6,456 nt of DNA. Origin: Micavibrio sp. UBA5703. GTDB taxonomy: Bacteria > Pseudomonadota > Alphaproteobacteria > Micavibrionales > Micavibrionaceae. Positions 1 to 5,959 of the stretch are shown here, one piece after another. The stretch covers positions 1-6,456 of the forward strand of contig DIHF01000020.1 of the NCBI GenBank assembly GCA_002420015.1, given 5' to 3'. The first letter of the stretch is position 1. Every line of letters begins with the position of its first letter. Position numbers and translations under genes: made by a program. The notes beneath the pieces are model-generated. The model saw nothing but the letters and a program-made list of their open reading frames with translations, was not told where the DNA came from and searched no databases.

Positions 1-1361
1 AGATCGAACTGGCCGAGCAATTTATTGTCAGCCGCCATTTCGCGCTCGCCCTGAAACACGCGGATGGTCACGGCGTTCTGGCTGTCCTCGGCGGTCGAAA
101 AGACCTGCGATTTTTTCGTCGGAATGGTGGTGTTGCGGTCGATGAGGCGCGTAAACACACCGCCCAGCGTTTCGATCCCGAGTGAAAGGGGCGTCACGTC
201 AAGCAAAAGAACGTCTTTCACATCGCCCTGCAGAACGCCGCCCTGAATGGCCGCACCATCGGCAACGACTTCGTCAGGGTTGACGCCCTTATGCGGTTCC
301 TTGCCGAAGAACTCCTTCACCGTCTCGATGATTTTTGGCATACGGGTCATGCCGCCGACCATCACGATGTCGTCGATTTCGGAGGCTTTCAGTCCGGCAT
401 CTTTCAGCGCGGCCTTCAGCGGTCCTTGCGTGCGCTTGATGAGGTCGTCGACAAGGCTTTCCAGCTTGGCGCGGGAGAGCTTGACGTTGAGGTGCTTTGG
501 CCCGGCGGCATCGGCCGTGATAAAGGGCAGGTTGACCTCGGTCTGCGTCGTGGAGGACAGCTCGATCTTGGCTTTTTCGGCGGCCTCTTTCAGGCGCTGG
601 AGCGCAAGTTTGTCTTTGCGCAGGTCGATACCTTGCTCCTTCTTAAACTCATCGGCGAGATAGTCGATGATGCGGGAGTCGAAGTCTTCGCCGCCAAGGA
701 ACGTATCGCCGTTGGTGGATTTAACTTCGAAAACGCCATCGCCAATCTCAAGAACCGAGACGTCGAACGTGCCGCCGCCAAGGTCGTACACGACGATGGT
801 GCCTGCGGCTTTTTTGTCGAGGCCGTAGGCCAGAGCGGCTGCCGTCGGCTCGTTGATAATACGGAGAACATCAAGTCCGGCGATCTTGCCGGCATCTTTG
901 GTGGCTTGACGCTGGGAGTCGTTGAAATAGGCCGGAACGGTGATGACGGCTTTGTCCACTTTTTCGCCAAGATAAGCCTCGGCGGTTTCTTTCATCTTCT
1001 GAAGGACCATGGCGGAGATTTGCGACGGGGCGTATTTCTCGCCGTCGATCTGCACCCATGCATCGCCGTTATCGCCTTCGACGACTTTAAAGGGCGCTTT
1101 TTGAATGAGTTCCTTGGCCTGCGGGTCGTTGTAGCGGCGGCCGATCAGGCGCTTGATGGCATAGAGCGTATTTTCCGGATTCGTCACGGCCTGACGCTTG
1201 GCGGGCTGGCCAACGAGGCGCTCGCCGTCCTTTGAAAAGGCCACCATTGAGGGGGTGGTGCGTGCGCCTTCAGCGTTTTCAATAACGCGGGGTTCTTTGC
1301 CCTCCATAATTGCGACGCATGAATTGGTTGTACCCAGGTCAATACCGATAACTTTGCTCAT
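1..1361 (-). CDS. dnaK: Chaperone protein DnaK (Hsp70), N-terminal 453 codons, cut by window edge
   Basis: ATP-dependent cytosolic Hsp70 chaperone that works with DnaJ and GrpE to fold and rescue proteins. I translated the minus strand from the ATG at 1361 and found no stop or frameshift to base 1. Seen: phosphate-1 loop GIDLGTTNS (residues 6-14), PAYFNDSQRQ and INEPTAAALAYG in the nucleotide-binding domain, the phosphate-2 loop DLGGGTFDVS, the adenosine motif VGGMTRMP, then the interdomain linker VLLLDVTPLSLG near residue 390. The reading ends inside the beta substrate-binding domain (EMAADNKLLGQFDL), so roughly the last 180-190 residues lie outside the window. A good ribosome-binding site (AGAGGAAG, just upstream at about 1364-1371) supports the start. 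It is downstream of grpE, separated by 156 bases carrying an RpoH-type promoter. Nothing is degenerate. Identification is essentially certain. Confidence 0.98.
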   Translation of the reverse strand, partial: MSKVIGIDLGTTNSCVAIMEGKEPRVIENAEGARTTPSMVAFSKDGERLVGQPAKRQAVTNPENTLYAIKRLIGRRYNDPQAKELIQKAPFKVVEGDNGDAWVQIDGEKYAPSQISAMVLQKMKETAEAYLGEKVDKAVITVPAYFNDSQRQATKDAGKIAGLDVLRIINEPTAAALAYGLDKKAAGTIVVYDLGGGTFDVSVLEIGDGVFEVKSTNGDTFLGGEDFDSRIIDYLADEFKKEQGIDLRKDKLALQRLKEAAEKAKIELSSTTQTEVNLPFITADAAGPKHLNVKLSRAKLESLVDDLIKRTQGPLKAALKDAGLKASEIDDIVMVGGMTRMPKIIETVKEFFGKEPHKGVNPDEVVADGAAIQGGVLQGDVKDVLLLDVTPLSLGIETLGGVFTRLIDRNTTIPTKKSQVFSTAEDSQNAVTIRVFQGEREMAADNKLLGQFD

Positions 1362-1398
1362 TACTTCCTCTTTTGTTTTGCGGCGAACACAGATGCGA

Positions 1399-1429
1399 CC
1401 CTTATAGCGGCATCGCATAGATTCCCAAG
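1399..1429 (-). promoter_or_regulatory. Candidate RpoH (sigma32) heat-shock promoter of dnaK
   Basis: Read on the minus strand, CTTG at 1429-1426 is followed by 17 bases and then GCTATAAGGG at 1408-1399. This is close to the alphaproteobacterial RpoH pattern CTTG-N17/18-CYTATNTNNG as I know it. The predicted transcript would start near 1394 and give dnaK a leader of about 33 bases that includes its ribosome-binding site. The location and match are seen; sigma32 use is inferred from pattern and from dnaK being a classic RpoH target. Confidence 0.65.
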
Positions 1430-1446
1430 GTTTCGATCAGAAACGG

Positions 1447-1475
1447 AATATAGCATGAAGTTTGTGAAATGCCAG
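1447..1475 (-). promoter_or_regulatory. Second, weaker candidate promoter upstream of dnaK
   Basis: On the minus strand CTGGCA (1475-1470, 4 of 6 to TTGACA), a 17-base spacer, and TATATT (1452-1447, 5 of 6 to TATAAT) form a sigma70-like promoter that would give a longer dnaK leader. Its -10 region lies within TTCATGCTATATTCC, nearly the same string as at the hrcA promoter. The -35 is weak, so this is a tentative call. Confidence 0.4.
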
Positions 1476-1488
1476 AGCGAAGAGGTAA

Positions 1489-1507
1489 CATTTTTCGTAG
1501 AAAAATG
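1489..1507. repeat. Perfect 19-bp palindrome between grpE and dnaK
   Basis: CATTTTTC (1489-1496), a 3-base centre GTA, and GAAAAATG (1500-1507) form perfect 8-bp inverted arms starting 11 bases after the grpE stop codon. As RNA it would be a small, mostly A-U hairpin with a tight loop. Neither strand has a convincing U-run after it, so it is not a standard intrinsic terminator. It could be an operator half-site pair, or an mRNA processing or stability hairpin between grpE and dnaK. Function unknown. Confidence 0.5.
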
Positions 1508-1517
1508 GGGTGGAAAA

Positions 1518-2252
1518 TTACGCCTCTGTATCAATCTGGCTGCCGGGGCCGGAGGGGGGTGCGCTGCCGTTGCCGTCGTTTCTGGCGACGCCGACGCGGG
1601 CGGGGCGGAGCAGGCGGTCGTGCAGGACATAACCAACTTCGATAACCTGCGTCACGGTGCCGGGAGGGCTGCCGGGGGCGGGCATTTCAAACATAACTTC
1701 ATGGAAGTTGGCGTTGAAAGGCTCACCCAGCGGATTTATTTTCCTGATGCCGTTCTTTTCAAAGCTGCGGAGTAATTCGCGCTCTGTGGCTTCGATTCCA
1801 TCAACAAGGTTTTTCAGGCGCGGTTCGCCGGCCAGCAGTTCGGGGGGGATGGCTTCAAGGGCGCGGCGCAGATTGTCGGACACAGCCAGCAATTCCCGTG
1901 CAAACCCGGCGATGGAAAATTTCGCGGCGTCCTCGCGGTCCTTGAGGGCGCGCTTGCGGGTGTTTTCGGCCTCGGCGACGCTGCGCAGCATGTGATCTTT
2001 GGTGCGGGCAAGTTCTTCTTCGAGCGCGGCAATGCGGGCTTGTGCATCGGACAAGGCTTTTTGTGTTTCGGGGGATGGTTGCTCAGGCTGCAGGGCGACA
2101 ACAGGTTCCGGTTCCGGCGCCAGAGGGGCTTCGGGAATGGCTGGAGCGGGCATGCCGCGCAAACGCGCCGCCTCGGCCTCAAGCCTTGCCGAGCGCTGGG
2201 CCAGTGTCTCTTCGGGATTGCCGTAAGGATCTGTTTTACTCATGTCGCCCAT
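1518..2252 (-). CDS. grpE: Nucleotide exchange factor GrpE
   Basis: GrpE is the cytosolic co-chaperone dimer that ejects ADP from DnaK. Numbering from the ATG at 2252 (244 aa): residues 1-60 are a variable N-terminus with a Pro/Ala/Glu-rich stretch (about 34-60), residues 62-105 a heptad-like coiled coil typical of the dimerising helix, then the conserved core (DNLRRALE at 127-134, LLRSFEKNGIRKI at 160-172, FNANFHEVMF at 179-188) and the C-terminal beta domain ending in GYVLHDRLLRPARVGVA. A second in-frame ATG at 2243 (241 aa, MSKTDPYG) has a weak purine stretch (GGGCGA) before it, while the 2252 ATG follows TATATAA with no Shine-Dalgarno at all; I slightly favour 2243. The gene begins 22 bases after the unknown secreted-protein gene, so the two are probably co-transcribed, and it precedes dnaK. 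Function is certain; the start is not. Confidence 0.96.
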   Translation of the reverse strand: MGDMSKTDPYGNPEETLAQRSARLEAEAARLRGMPAPAIPEAPLAPEPEPVVALQPEQPSPETQKALSDAQARIAALEEELARTKDHMLRSVAEAENTRKRALKDREDAAKFSIAGFARELLAVSDNLRRALEAIPPELLAGEPRLKNLVDGIEATERELLRSFEKNGIRKINPLGEPFNANFHEVMFEMPAPGSPPGTVTQVIEVGYVLHDRLLRPARVGVARNDGNGSAPPSGPGSQIDTEA

Positions 2253-2274
2253 TTATATAGCGGCATTAACCGGA

Positions 2275-3201
2275 TTAGTCCATAAGGCCTGGGAGCCGCG
2301 CATAAACGGCGACGACCTTGTCTTTTTCATACGGCCCTTCAGGTCCCAGGAGCCTTTCTTTGACGGTAATATTCCCAAGAGGTCCCGCACCGTTCTGGCG
2401 TATTTTGTCGGCGTGCAGGCCGACCTGGTCGACATAGTAAAACACGATTTGATCCTTAAGCGGCGAGACAAAACCCGGCATCGCGAATTTGGCCTCGATC
2501 ATGCCGTACTTGCCTGCCAGCTCGTGAACACGCTCCGCCAGTTGCCCCGGATTTTCGCTTTCGCCGGGAACGTATAAAATCAACGTATTTTCCGGGTAAA
2601 ACCAGTAAGTCAGCGGCTCGTCGCGCTGGGTGGATTTAAGGGGTTTGAACGCTTTCTTTCCCTTGCCGTCAAACGACTTCATGTTCTTGCCGGTTACAGG
2701 GTCGCGAACTTTCGTATAAAGAGAAAGCATATGGTCGTCGGCGTATATTTCGTACTGGTCCTGCCCGCCCGGGCCTCTCAGGGTAACCCTGTTGATTTTC
2801 TTTTCGAGGATAATGTCGCGGTTGAAAATGATGTCTGTCGTGACTGTGTTGACGGAGGGTTTGCAGTCGAACTGGCTGTACTGCGGCTCCTTGCTCAGTG
2901 TAACGACAGGTTCGCTGACGGTGTATTCGAGGCGCTGTCCGGCAATTCTCGGGGTGACGGTCATAGGCTTGATATTCACGCATCCGCTAACCGAATAGGA
3001 TTGGCTCAAACGGAGCGTGGCTTCGTTCGGCGCGGCTTTTGGGTCGCGCACGAAGCTCATGTTAAACACGGGCGCGTCAAGCAAATACGGAACTTCGTTC
3101 TTCTCGATTTCCTGCAGGGCGGTCTGCTGGGCGTTTGCCGCAAACGGAAGGAACACGGCAAAAACGGCTAGAAAGCGGAAAAGATGGGATGCGGTCATCA
3201 T
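2275..3201 (-). CDS. Unrecognised secreted (periplasmic) protein, 308 aa, inserted between hrcA and grpE
   Basis: I do not recognise the family. Seen: an N-terminal Sec-type signal peptide (hydrophobic FRFLAVFAVFLPFAANA, probable cleavage after residue 24, ANA|QQ). The mature part is about 284 residues, polar, rich in beta-forming alternations, with no later membrane helix. It has only two cysteines, C74 and C113, compatible with one disulfide. A lysine-rich patch lies at 175-189 (KSFDGKGKKAFKPLK) and a helix-like stretch at 218-235. The first residue of the mature form is Gln and there is no lipobox, so it is not a lipoprotein. Two tandem ATGs (3201 and 3198) are possible starts; the ribosome-binding site is weak. 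A sigma70-like promoter lies 38-65 bases upstream, so it may be expressed apart from hrcA and read through into grpE. Location beside heat-shock genes could suggest an envelope-stress link, but that is only a guess. Confidence 0.85.
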   Translation of the reverse strand: MMTASHLFRFLAVFAVFLPFAANAQQTALQEIEKNEVPYLLDAPVFNMSFVRDPKAAPNEATLRLSQSYSVSGCVNIKPMTVTPRIAGQRLEYTVSEPVVTLSKEPQYSQFDCKPSVNTVTTDIIFNRDIILEKKINRVTLRGPGGQDQYEIYADDHMLSLYTKVRDPVTGKNMKSFDGKGKKAFKPLKSTQRDEPLTYWFYPENTLILYVPGESENPGQLAERVHELAGKYGMIEAKFAMPGFVSPLKDQIVFYYVDQVGLHADKIRQNGAGPLGNITVKERLLGPEGPYEKDKVVAVYARLPGLMD

Positions 3202-3238
3202 AAGATATTACCCGGTAAATTGCATAACGGTCGCACCC

Positions 3239-3266
3239 ATTATAACCTTCCGCCCCGTGCAGGCAA
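3239..3266 (-). promoter_or_regulatory. Sigma70-type promoter for the secreted-protein gene (and grpE)
   Basis: On the minus strand TTGCCT (3266-3261, 4 of 6), a 16-base spacer and a perfect TATAAT (3244-3239) lie in the 82-base gap after the hrcA stop codon. Predicted start of transcription is near 3232, giving a leader of about 30 bases before the ATG at 3201. It implies that grpE can be transcribed independently of hrcA. Confidence 0.6.
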
Positions 3267-3283
3267 TTGGGATTGCAGGGTTT

Positions 3284-4324
3284 TTACAGTTCATCCACGA
3301 GCTTTGCGACGATTTGGGCGGTATAGTCGACCATGGGGATGATCCGGTCGTAATTGAGGCGGGTCGGGCCGATAACCCCGATCGCGCCGATGATTTGCTC
3401 TTTGCCGTTCCTGTAGGGCGAGATAATCATCGACCAGCCGGACTGGTCGAAGATCTTGTTTTCCGCGCCGATGAATATCTGTACGCCGTCGGCATCCCCG
3501 ACAGAATCAAGAAGTTTCAGCATGTTTTCCTGTTCCTCGAGATAGCCGAGCAGGGCACGCGCCCGTTCAAGCTGGGCGATGGCTTTGACGTCCTCGAGCA
3601 GGCGCGATTGCCCGCGCACGATAATGTGTCCATCGGCGGCTTTGGTTTGCGGCAGGGCCAGACCTTTTTTCACCAGATCCTGAGTGATTTCATCAAGCTG
3701 GGTGCGGTTGCGGTTTATGTCCTCCATAATATCTTTTTGCGCTTCGGCGAGGGTTTTTCCGCCGAGTTTTGCATTCAGGTAATTCGAGGCTTTTATTAAG
3801 GAGCTTTCGGGGATGTCGCGGGGCGTATCCATGATCCGGTTTTCCACGAGGCCGTTGGACAGAACCAGCACGATCAAAATCCTTCCCGGTGCCAGTTTTA
3901 CGAATTGAATGTGTTTGAGCGATTCATTGGTTTTGGGTGCAATCACGATACTGGCGCAGGCCGACAGACCCGAAAGCAGGGACGAACTGCGGTCGAGAAT
4001 TTCATTCAGCGAACGTCCGGCGGCAAGGCAGGTGTTTTCGATGGTGCGGCGCTCGTCCTCGCCAAGGCCGCCGATCTCCATCAGTCCGTCGATATAAAGA
4101 CGCAATCCCGCTTCGGTGGGCAGGCGTCCGGCGGAGGCGTGCGGCGCGCATAACAACCCGGCGGCCTCAAGGTCGGCCATTGTGTTGCGGATGCTGGCCG
4201 GGGAAAGGCCCAGCAGCGCGCCTTTGGAAATTGTGCGCGAGCCGACGGGCTGCCCGGTTTCAAGATAGGCATCGACTATAAAGCGGAATATTTCCCGCGA
4301 ACGTTCGTTCAGTTCCGTAATCAT
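3284..4324 (-). CDS. hrcA: Heat-inducible transcription repressor HrcA
   Basis: HrcA is the cytosolic repressor that binds CIRCE operators, usually before groESL, and needs GroEL for activity. With the ATG at 4324 it is 346 aa, the usual family length. Seen: an N-terminal winged helix-turn-helix (RSREIFRFIVDAYLETG at 8-24, PVGSRTIS, then SPASIRNTMADLEAAGLL at 41-58 as recognition region, and the wing HASAGRLPTEAGLRLY), a middle GAF-like regulatory region, and the C-terminal signature GPTRLNYDRIIPMVDYTA. The start at 4324 matches the family N-terminus (MITELNERSREIF). A longer reading from a GTG at 4369 would begin upstream of the promoter's -10 and is rejected. No Shine-Dalgarno is present; the predicted transcription start coincides with the ATG. 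No CIRCE element was seen in the window, in line with alphaproteobacterial HrcA acting mainly on groESL elsewhere. Confidence 0.97.
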   Translation of the reverse strand: MITELNERSREIFRFIVDAYLETGQPVGSRTISKGALLGLSPASIRNTMADLEAAGLLCAPHASAGRLPTEAGLRLYIDGLMEIGGLGEDERRTIENTCLAAGRSLNEILDRSSSLLSGLSACASIVIAPKTNESLKHIQFVKLAPGRILIVLVLSNGLVENRIMDTPRDIPESSLIKASNYLNAKLGGKTLAEAQKDIMEDINRNRTQLDEITQDLVKKGLALPQTKAADGHIIVRGQSRLLEDVKAIAQLERARALLGYLEEQENMLKLLDSVGDADGVQIFIGAENKIFDQSGWSMIISPYRNGKEQIIGAIGVIGPTRLNYDRIIPMVDYTAQIVAKLVDEL

Positions 4325-4330
4325 TATTGG

Positions 4331-4359
4331 AATATAAGCATGAAATCCCGGTTTGACAA
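4331..4359 (-). promoter_or_regulatory. hrcA promoter, predicted leaderless
   Basis: On the minus strand TTGTCA (4359-4354, 5 of 6), a 17-base spacer and TATATT (4336-4331, 5 of 6) form a strong sigma70-like promoter. The A of the hrcA ATG (4324) is the seventh base after the -10 hexamer, where transcription would be expected to begin, so the mRNA may start at or within a base or two of the start codon. The -35 shares five bases with the -35 of the opposite rph promoter. Confidence 0.65.
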
Positions 4360-4380
4360 TTTCTCCCACGGGCTTAGAGT
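4353..4380 (+). promoter_or_regulatory. Candidate rph promoter, divergent from hrcA
   Basis: A perfect TTGACA (4353-4358), a 16-base spacer and TAGAGT (4375-4380, 4 of 6 to TATAAT) would give a transcript beginning near 4387, with a leader of about 25 bases that includes the rph ribosome-binding site. The -10 is only moderate. Because its -35 is the complement of the hrcA -35, RNA polymerase could occupy only one direction at a time. Confidence 0.5.
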
Positions 4381-4411
4381 GGGCGCGATTTAAGTAAATA
4401 AGGAGAATGAA

Positions 4412-5131
4412 ATGGCCAGACCATCCGGACGCAGTGCAAATGCTTTAAGGGAAATTGAGCTTATCACGAATATATCCAAGCATGCGGAAGGCTCTTGTCT
4501 GGCCAAGTTCGGCGATACGCATGTCCTTTGCACGGCCACCATCGAGGACCGCGTGCCGCATTGGATGAAAAACACAGGGCGGGGATGGGTGACTGCTGAA
4601 TACGGCATGCTGCCGCGTTCGACGGAGCAGCGCATGGACCGCGAGGCCGCCAAGGGGCGGCAGTCGGGCCGCACGCAGGAGATTCAGCGTCTGATCGGGC
4701 GCTCGCTGCGTGCCGTGGTCGATCTCGACAGGCTGGGCGAGCGCCAATTGCGCGTCGATTGCGACGTGATACAGGCCGATGGCGGGACACGCACGGCGGC
4801 AATCACGGGCGGGTTTGTCGCGCTTTATGCGGCCTGCCAGTATCTGGTCAAGATCGCGGCGATGCCCGCCGTGCCCATGACCGATACGGTGGCCGCGATT
4901 TCCTGCGGCATTGTCGAGGGCGAGGCGGTGCTCGATCTTGATTACGCCGAAGATTCAGGTGCGGAGACCGACGCCAATTTCGTTATCACGGGCAAAGGCG
5001 GGATTTGCGAAATTCAGGGCACGGCGGAAAAAACGCCGTTTACCGAAGAGGAATTTTTAAAGCTGCTGAAGATGGCGCAGGAAGGTTGCGCCACGCTGAC
5101 TGCGATGCAGAGAAAGGCGTTGAAGATCTAG
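4412..5131 (+). CDS. rph: Ribonuclease PH
   Basis: Phosphorolytic 3'-to-5' exoribonuclease that trims the 3' ends of tRNA precursors, releasing nucleoside diphosphates; the family forms a hexamer in the cytosol. The 239-aa length matches the family. Seen: N-terminal RPSGRSANALREI, the GWVTAEYGMLPRST block (58-71), the phosphate-binding arginine in SGRTQEIQRLIGR (R87), the second phosphate site GGTR (124-127), DTVAAISCGIV, and the acidic metal-site region LDLDYAEDSGAETD (174-187). The ATG is preceded by AGGAG at 4401-4405 with ordinary spacing, which fixes the start. It is divergent from hrcA and followed after 101 bases by rdgB, the same order found in many alphaproteobacteria. Complete and apparently functional. 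Confidence 0.98.
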   Translation: MARPSGRSANALREIELITNISKHAEGSCLAKFGDTHVLCTATIEDRVPHWMKNTGRGWVTAEYGMLPRSTEQRMDREAAKGRQSGRTQEIQRLIGRSLRAVVDLDRLGERQLRVDCDVIQADGGTRTAAITGGFVALYAACQYLVKIAAMPAVPMTDTVAAISCGIVEGEAVLDLDYAEDSGAETDANFVITGKGGICEIQGTAEKTPFTEEEFLKLLKMAQEGCATLTAMQRKALKI

Positions 5132-5155
5132 AGTTAGACGGTTTATTCAAAACGC

Positions 5156-5215
5156 CGTCATTGCACGCTTTATGCGTGCGATCCATGGATTACACGGACA
5201 AGCCGTGTAATGACG
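5156..5215. repeat. 60-bp dyad-symmetric palindromic element made of two inverted hairpin units
   Basis: The element is centred exactly on the 10-bp palindrome ATCCATGGAT (5181-5190, centre 5185/5186) and ends in CGTCATT (5156-5162) and AATGACG (5209-5215). Each 30-base half folds on its own: left stem GCACGC/GCGTGC (5163-5168/5174-5179) with loop TTTAT, right stem ATTACACGG/CCGTGTAAT (5189-5197/5203-5211) with loop ACAAG. The left half and the reverse complement of the right half agree at 23 of 30 positions, and two stem pairs differ by paired changes. It lies 17 bases upstream of the rdgB start, just before its ribosome-binding site. The ends and centre recall a dispersed intergenic palindrome (GTCATTGC...GCAATCCA) that I remember from several bacteria, including alphaproteobacteria; that link is from memory. 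It has no U-run, so it is not an ordinary terminator. Confidence 0.75.
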
Positions 5216-5232
5216 ATATCAGGGGAAAGATC

Positions 5233-5850
5233 ATGACCAGAAAATTTGAATCGAAGGAAATCGTCATTGCGACCCATAATCAGGGCAAGGTGAAGGAAAT
5301 TTCTGCCTTGCTCGGGCCGTATGTCGATACATTTATTTCAGCCGGGGAGTTGGGCTTGCCCGAGCCGGAGGAAAACGGCGCGACGTTCAGGGAAAACGCC
5401 ATCATCAAGGCGCGGGCGGCAGCAGCCGGAAGCGGCAAGGCCGCACTTGCCGATGATAGCGGGCTGGCTGTGACGGTGCTGGGCGGGGCGCCGGGTGTTT
5501 ATTCGGCGCGCTGGGCGGGGCCGGAAAAGGATTTTCAAAAGGCGATGCAAAAAGTGCATGAGGAAATGGGTGATACTCAGGACCGCAGCGCCGCCTTTAT
5601 ATGTGTATTGGCGCTGGCGTGGCCTGACGGGCATCTGGAGATTTTCGAAGGGCGCGTCGATGGGGAAATCGTCTGGCCGCCGCGTGGTGGAAACGGATTC
5701 GGTTACGATCCGGTCTTTGTGGCCAAGGGCCAGAAGATTACATTCGGCGAAATGGACCCGACGAAAAAGCATGAAATTTCCCACCGCGCCGATGCTTTTA
5801 AGAAGCTGGTAGCGGCTTGTTTTACAAGGAAAATAGCCGTGGGTGCGTAA
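5233..5850 (+). CDS. rdgB: dITP/XTP pyrophosphatase (RdgB/HAM1 family)
   Basis: Cytosolic nucleotide-pool cleaner that hydrolyses non-canonical dITP, ITP and XTP to monophosphates plus pyrophosphate, keeping deaminated purines out of DNA and RNA. It is 205 aa, normal for the family. Seen: the nucleotide-binding THNQGKVKEI (14-23), TFRENAIIKA (51-60), the catalytic/metal-binding ALADDSGL (71-78), GVYSARWAG (88-96), GNGFGYDPVF (153-162) and the base-recognising EISHRADAFKK (181-191). The ATG at 5233 is preceded by AGGGGAAAG, and the conserved strand begins at once; the open frame that reaches upstream to 5005 overlaps rph and runs through the palindromic element, so it is not used. It probably shares a transcript with rph across that element. 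Complete, with no oddities. Confidence 0.97.
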   Translation: MTRKFESKEIVIATHNQGKVKEISALLGPYVDTFISAGELGLPEPEENGATFRENAIIKARAAAAGSGKAALADDSGLAVTVLGGAPGVYSARWAGPEKDFQKAMQKVHEEMGDTQDRSAAFICVLALAWPDGHLEIFEGRVDGEIVWPPRGGNGFGYDPVFVAKGQKITFGEMDPTKKHEISHRADAFKKLVAACFTRKIAVGA

Positions 5851-5890
5851 TAGCCTGTGCATGAAAAGACCTGAAAAATCACCGAAAAAA

Positions 5891-5919
5891 TTGACTTTTC
5901 GTAAGAATGAGCGTATAAA
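5891..5919 (+). promoter_or_regulatory. Strong sigma70-type promoter for the IcmD-like gene
   Basis: TTGACT (5891-5896, 5 of 6), an ideal 17-base spacer and TATAAA (5914-5919, 5 of 6) lie 41-69 bases before the next ATG. Predicted start near 5926, leader about 34 bases with AGGAG at 5946-5950. It is among the best promoter matches in the window and suggests the downstream gene is expressed separately from rph-rdgB. An inverted repeat CGAAAA/TTTTCG (5883-5888/5896-5901) brackets the -35 and could be an operator, though it is short. Confidence 0.65.
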
Positions 5920-5959
5920 CTGCCCCGCAATTGACATTATTTGACAGGAGACAAAGAGC

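Noticed and set aside
291..1235. Long plus-strand open frame (314 codons) opposite dnaK
   Set aside because: It is the antisense shadow of an intact, strongly conserved dnaK. Long antisense frames opposite dnaK are a known artefact of its codon usage; no ribosome-binding site or family match was seen.
3263..3276. GCAAT/ATTGC hairpin after hrcA as a terminator
   Set aside because: The stem is only 5 bp, there is no T-run after it on the minus strand, and it overlaps the -35 of the next gene's promoter.
3017..3799. Plus-strand open frame of 260 codons opposite hrcA and the secreted-protein gene
   Set aside because: It spans two clear minus-strand genes and the promoter between them, and its translation has no recognisable motifs.
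4325..4369. GTG start that would lengthen HrcA by 15 residues
   Set aside because: It lies upstream of the predicted -10 and transcription start, has no family similarity in the extra residues, and the ATG at 4324 matches the usual HrcA N-terminus.
4365..4383. CCCAC-N9-GTGGG inverted repeat near hrcA/rph as a possible CIRCE element
   Set aside because: The 9-base spacing is like CIRCE, but the arms are only 5 bp and agree poorly with TTAGCACTC/GAGTGCTAA (about half of the positions).
5005..5232. Upstream extension of rdgB by 76 codons
   Set aside because: It overlaps rph out of frame and crosses the palindromic element. The ATG at 5233 has a good ribosome-binding site and gives the normal family length.
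5262..5272. CGTCATTGCGA inside rdgB, resembling the end of the palindromic element
   Set aside because: It encodes the conserved IVIAT of the RdgB nucleotide-binding motif and has no inverted partner nearby, so coding constraint explains it.
5931..5946. Repeated TTGACA (5931-5936 and 5941-5946) as additional promoters
   Set aside because: No acceptable -10 lies 16-18 bases downstream of either copy, and both fall within the predicted leader of the IcmD-like gene.
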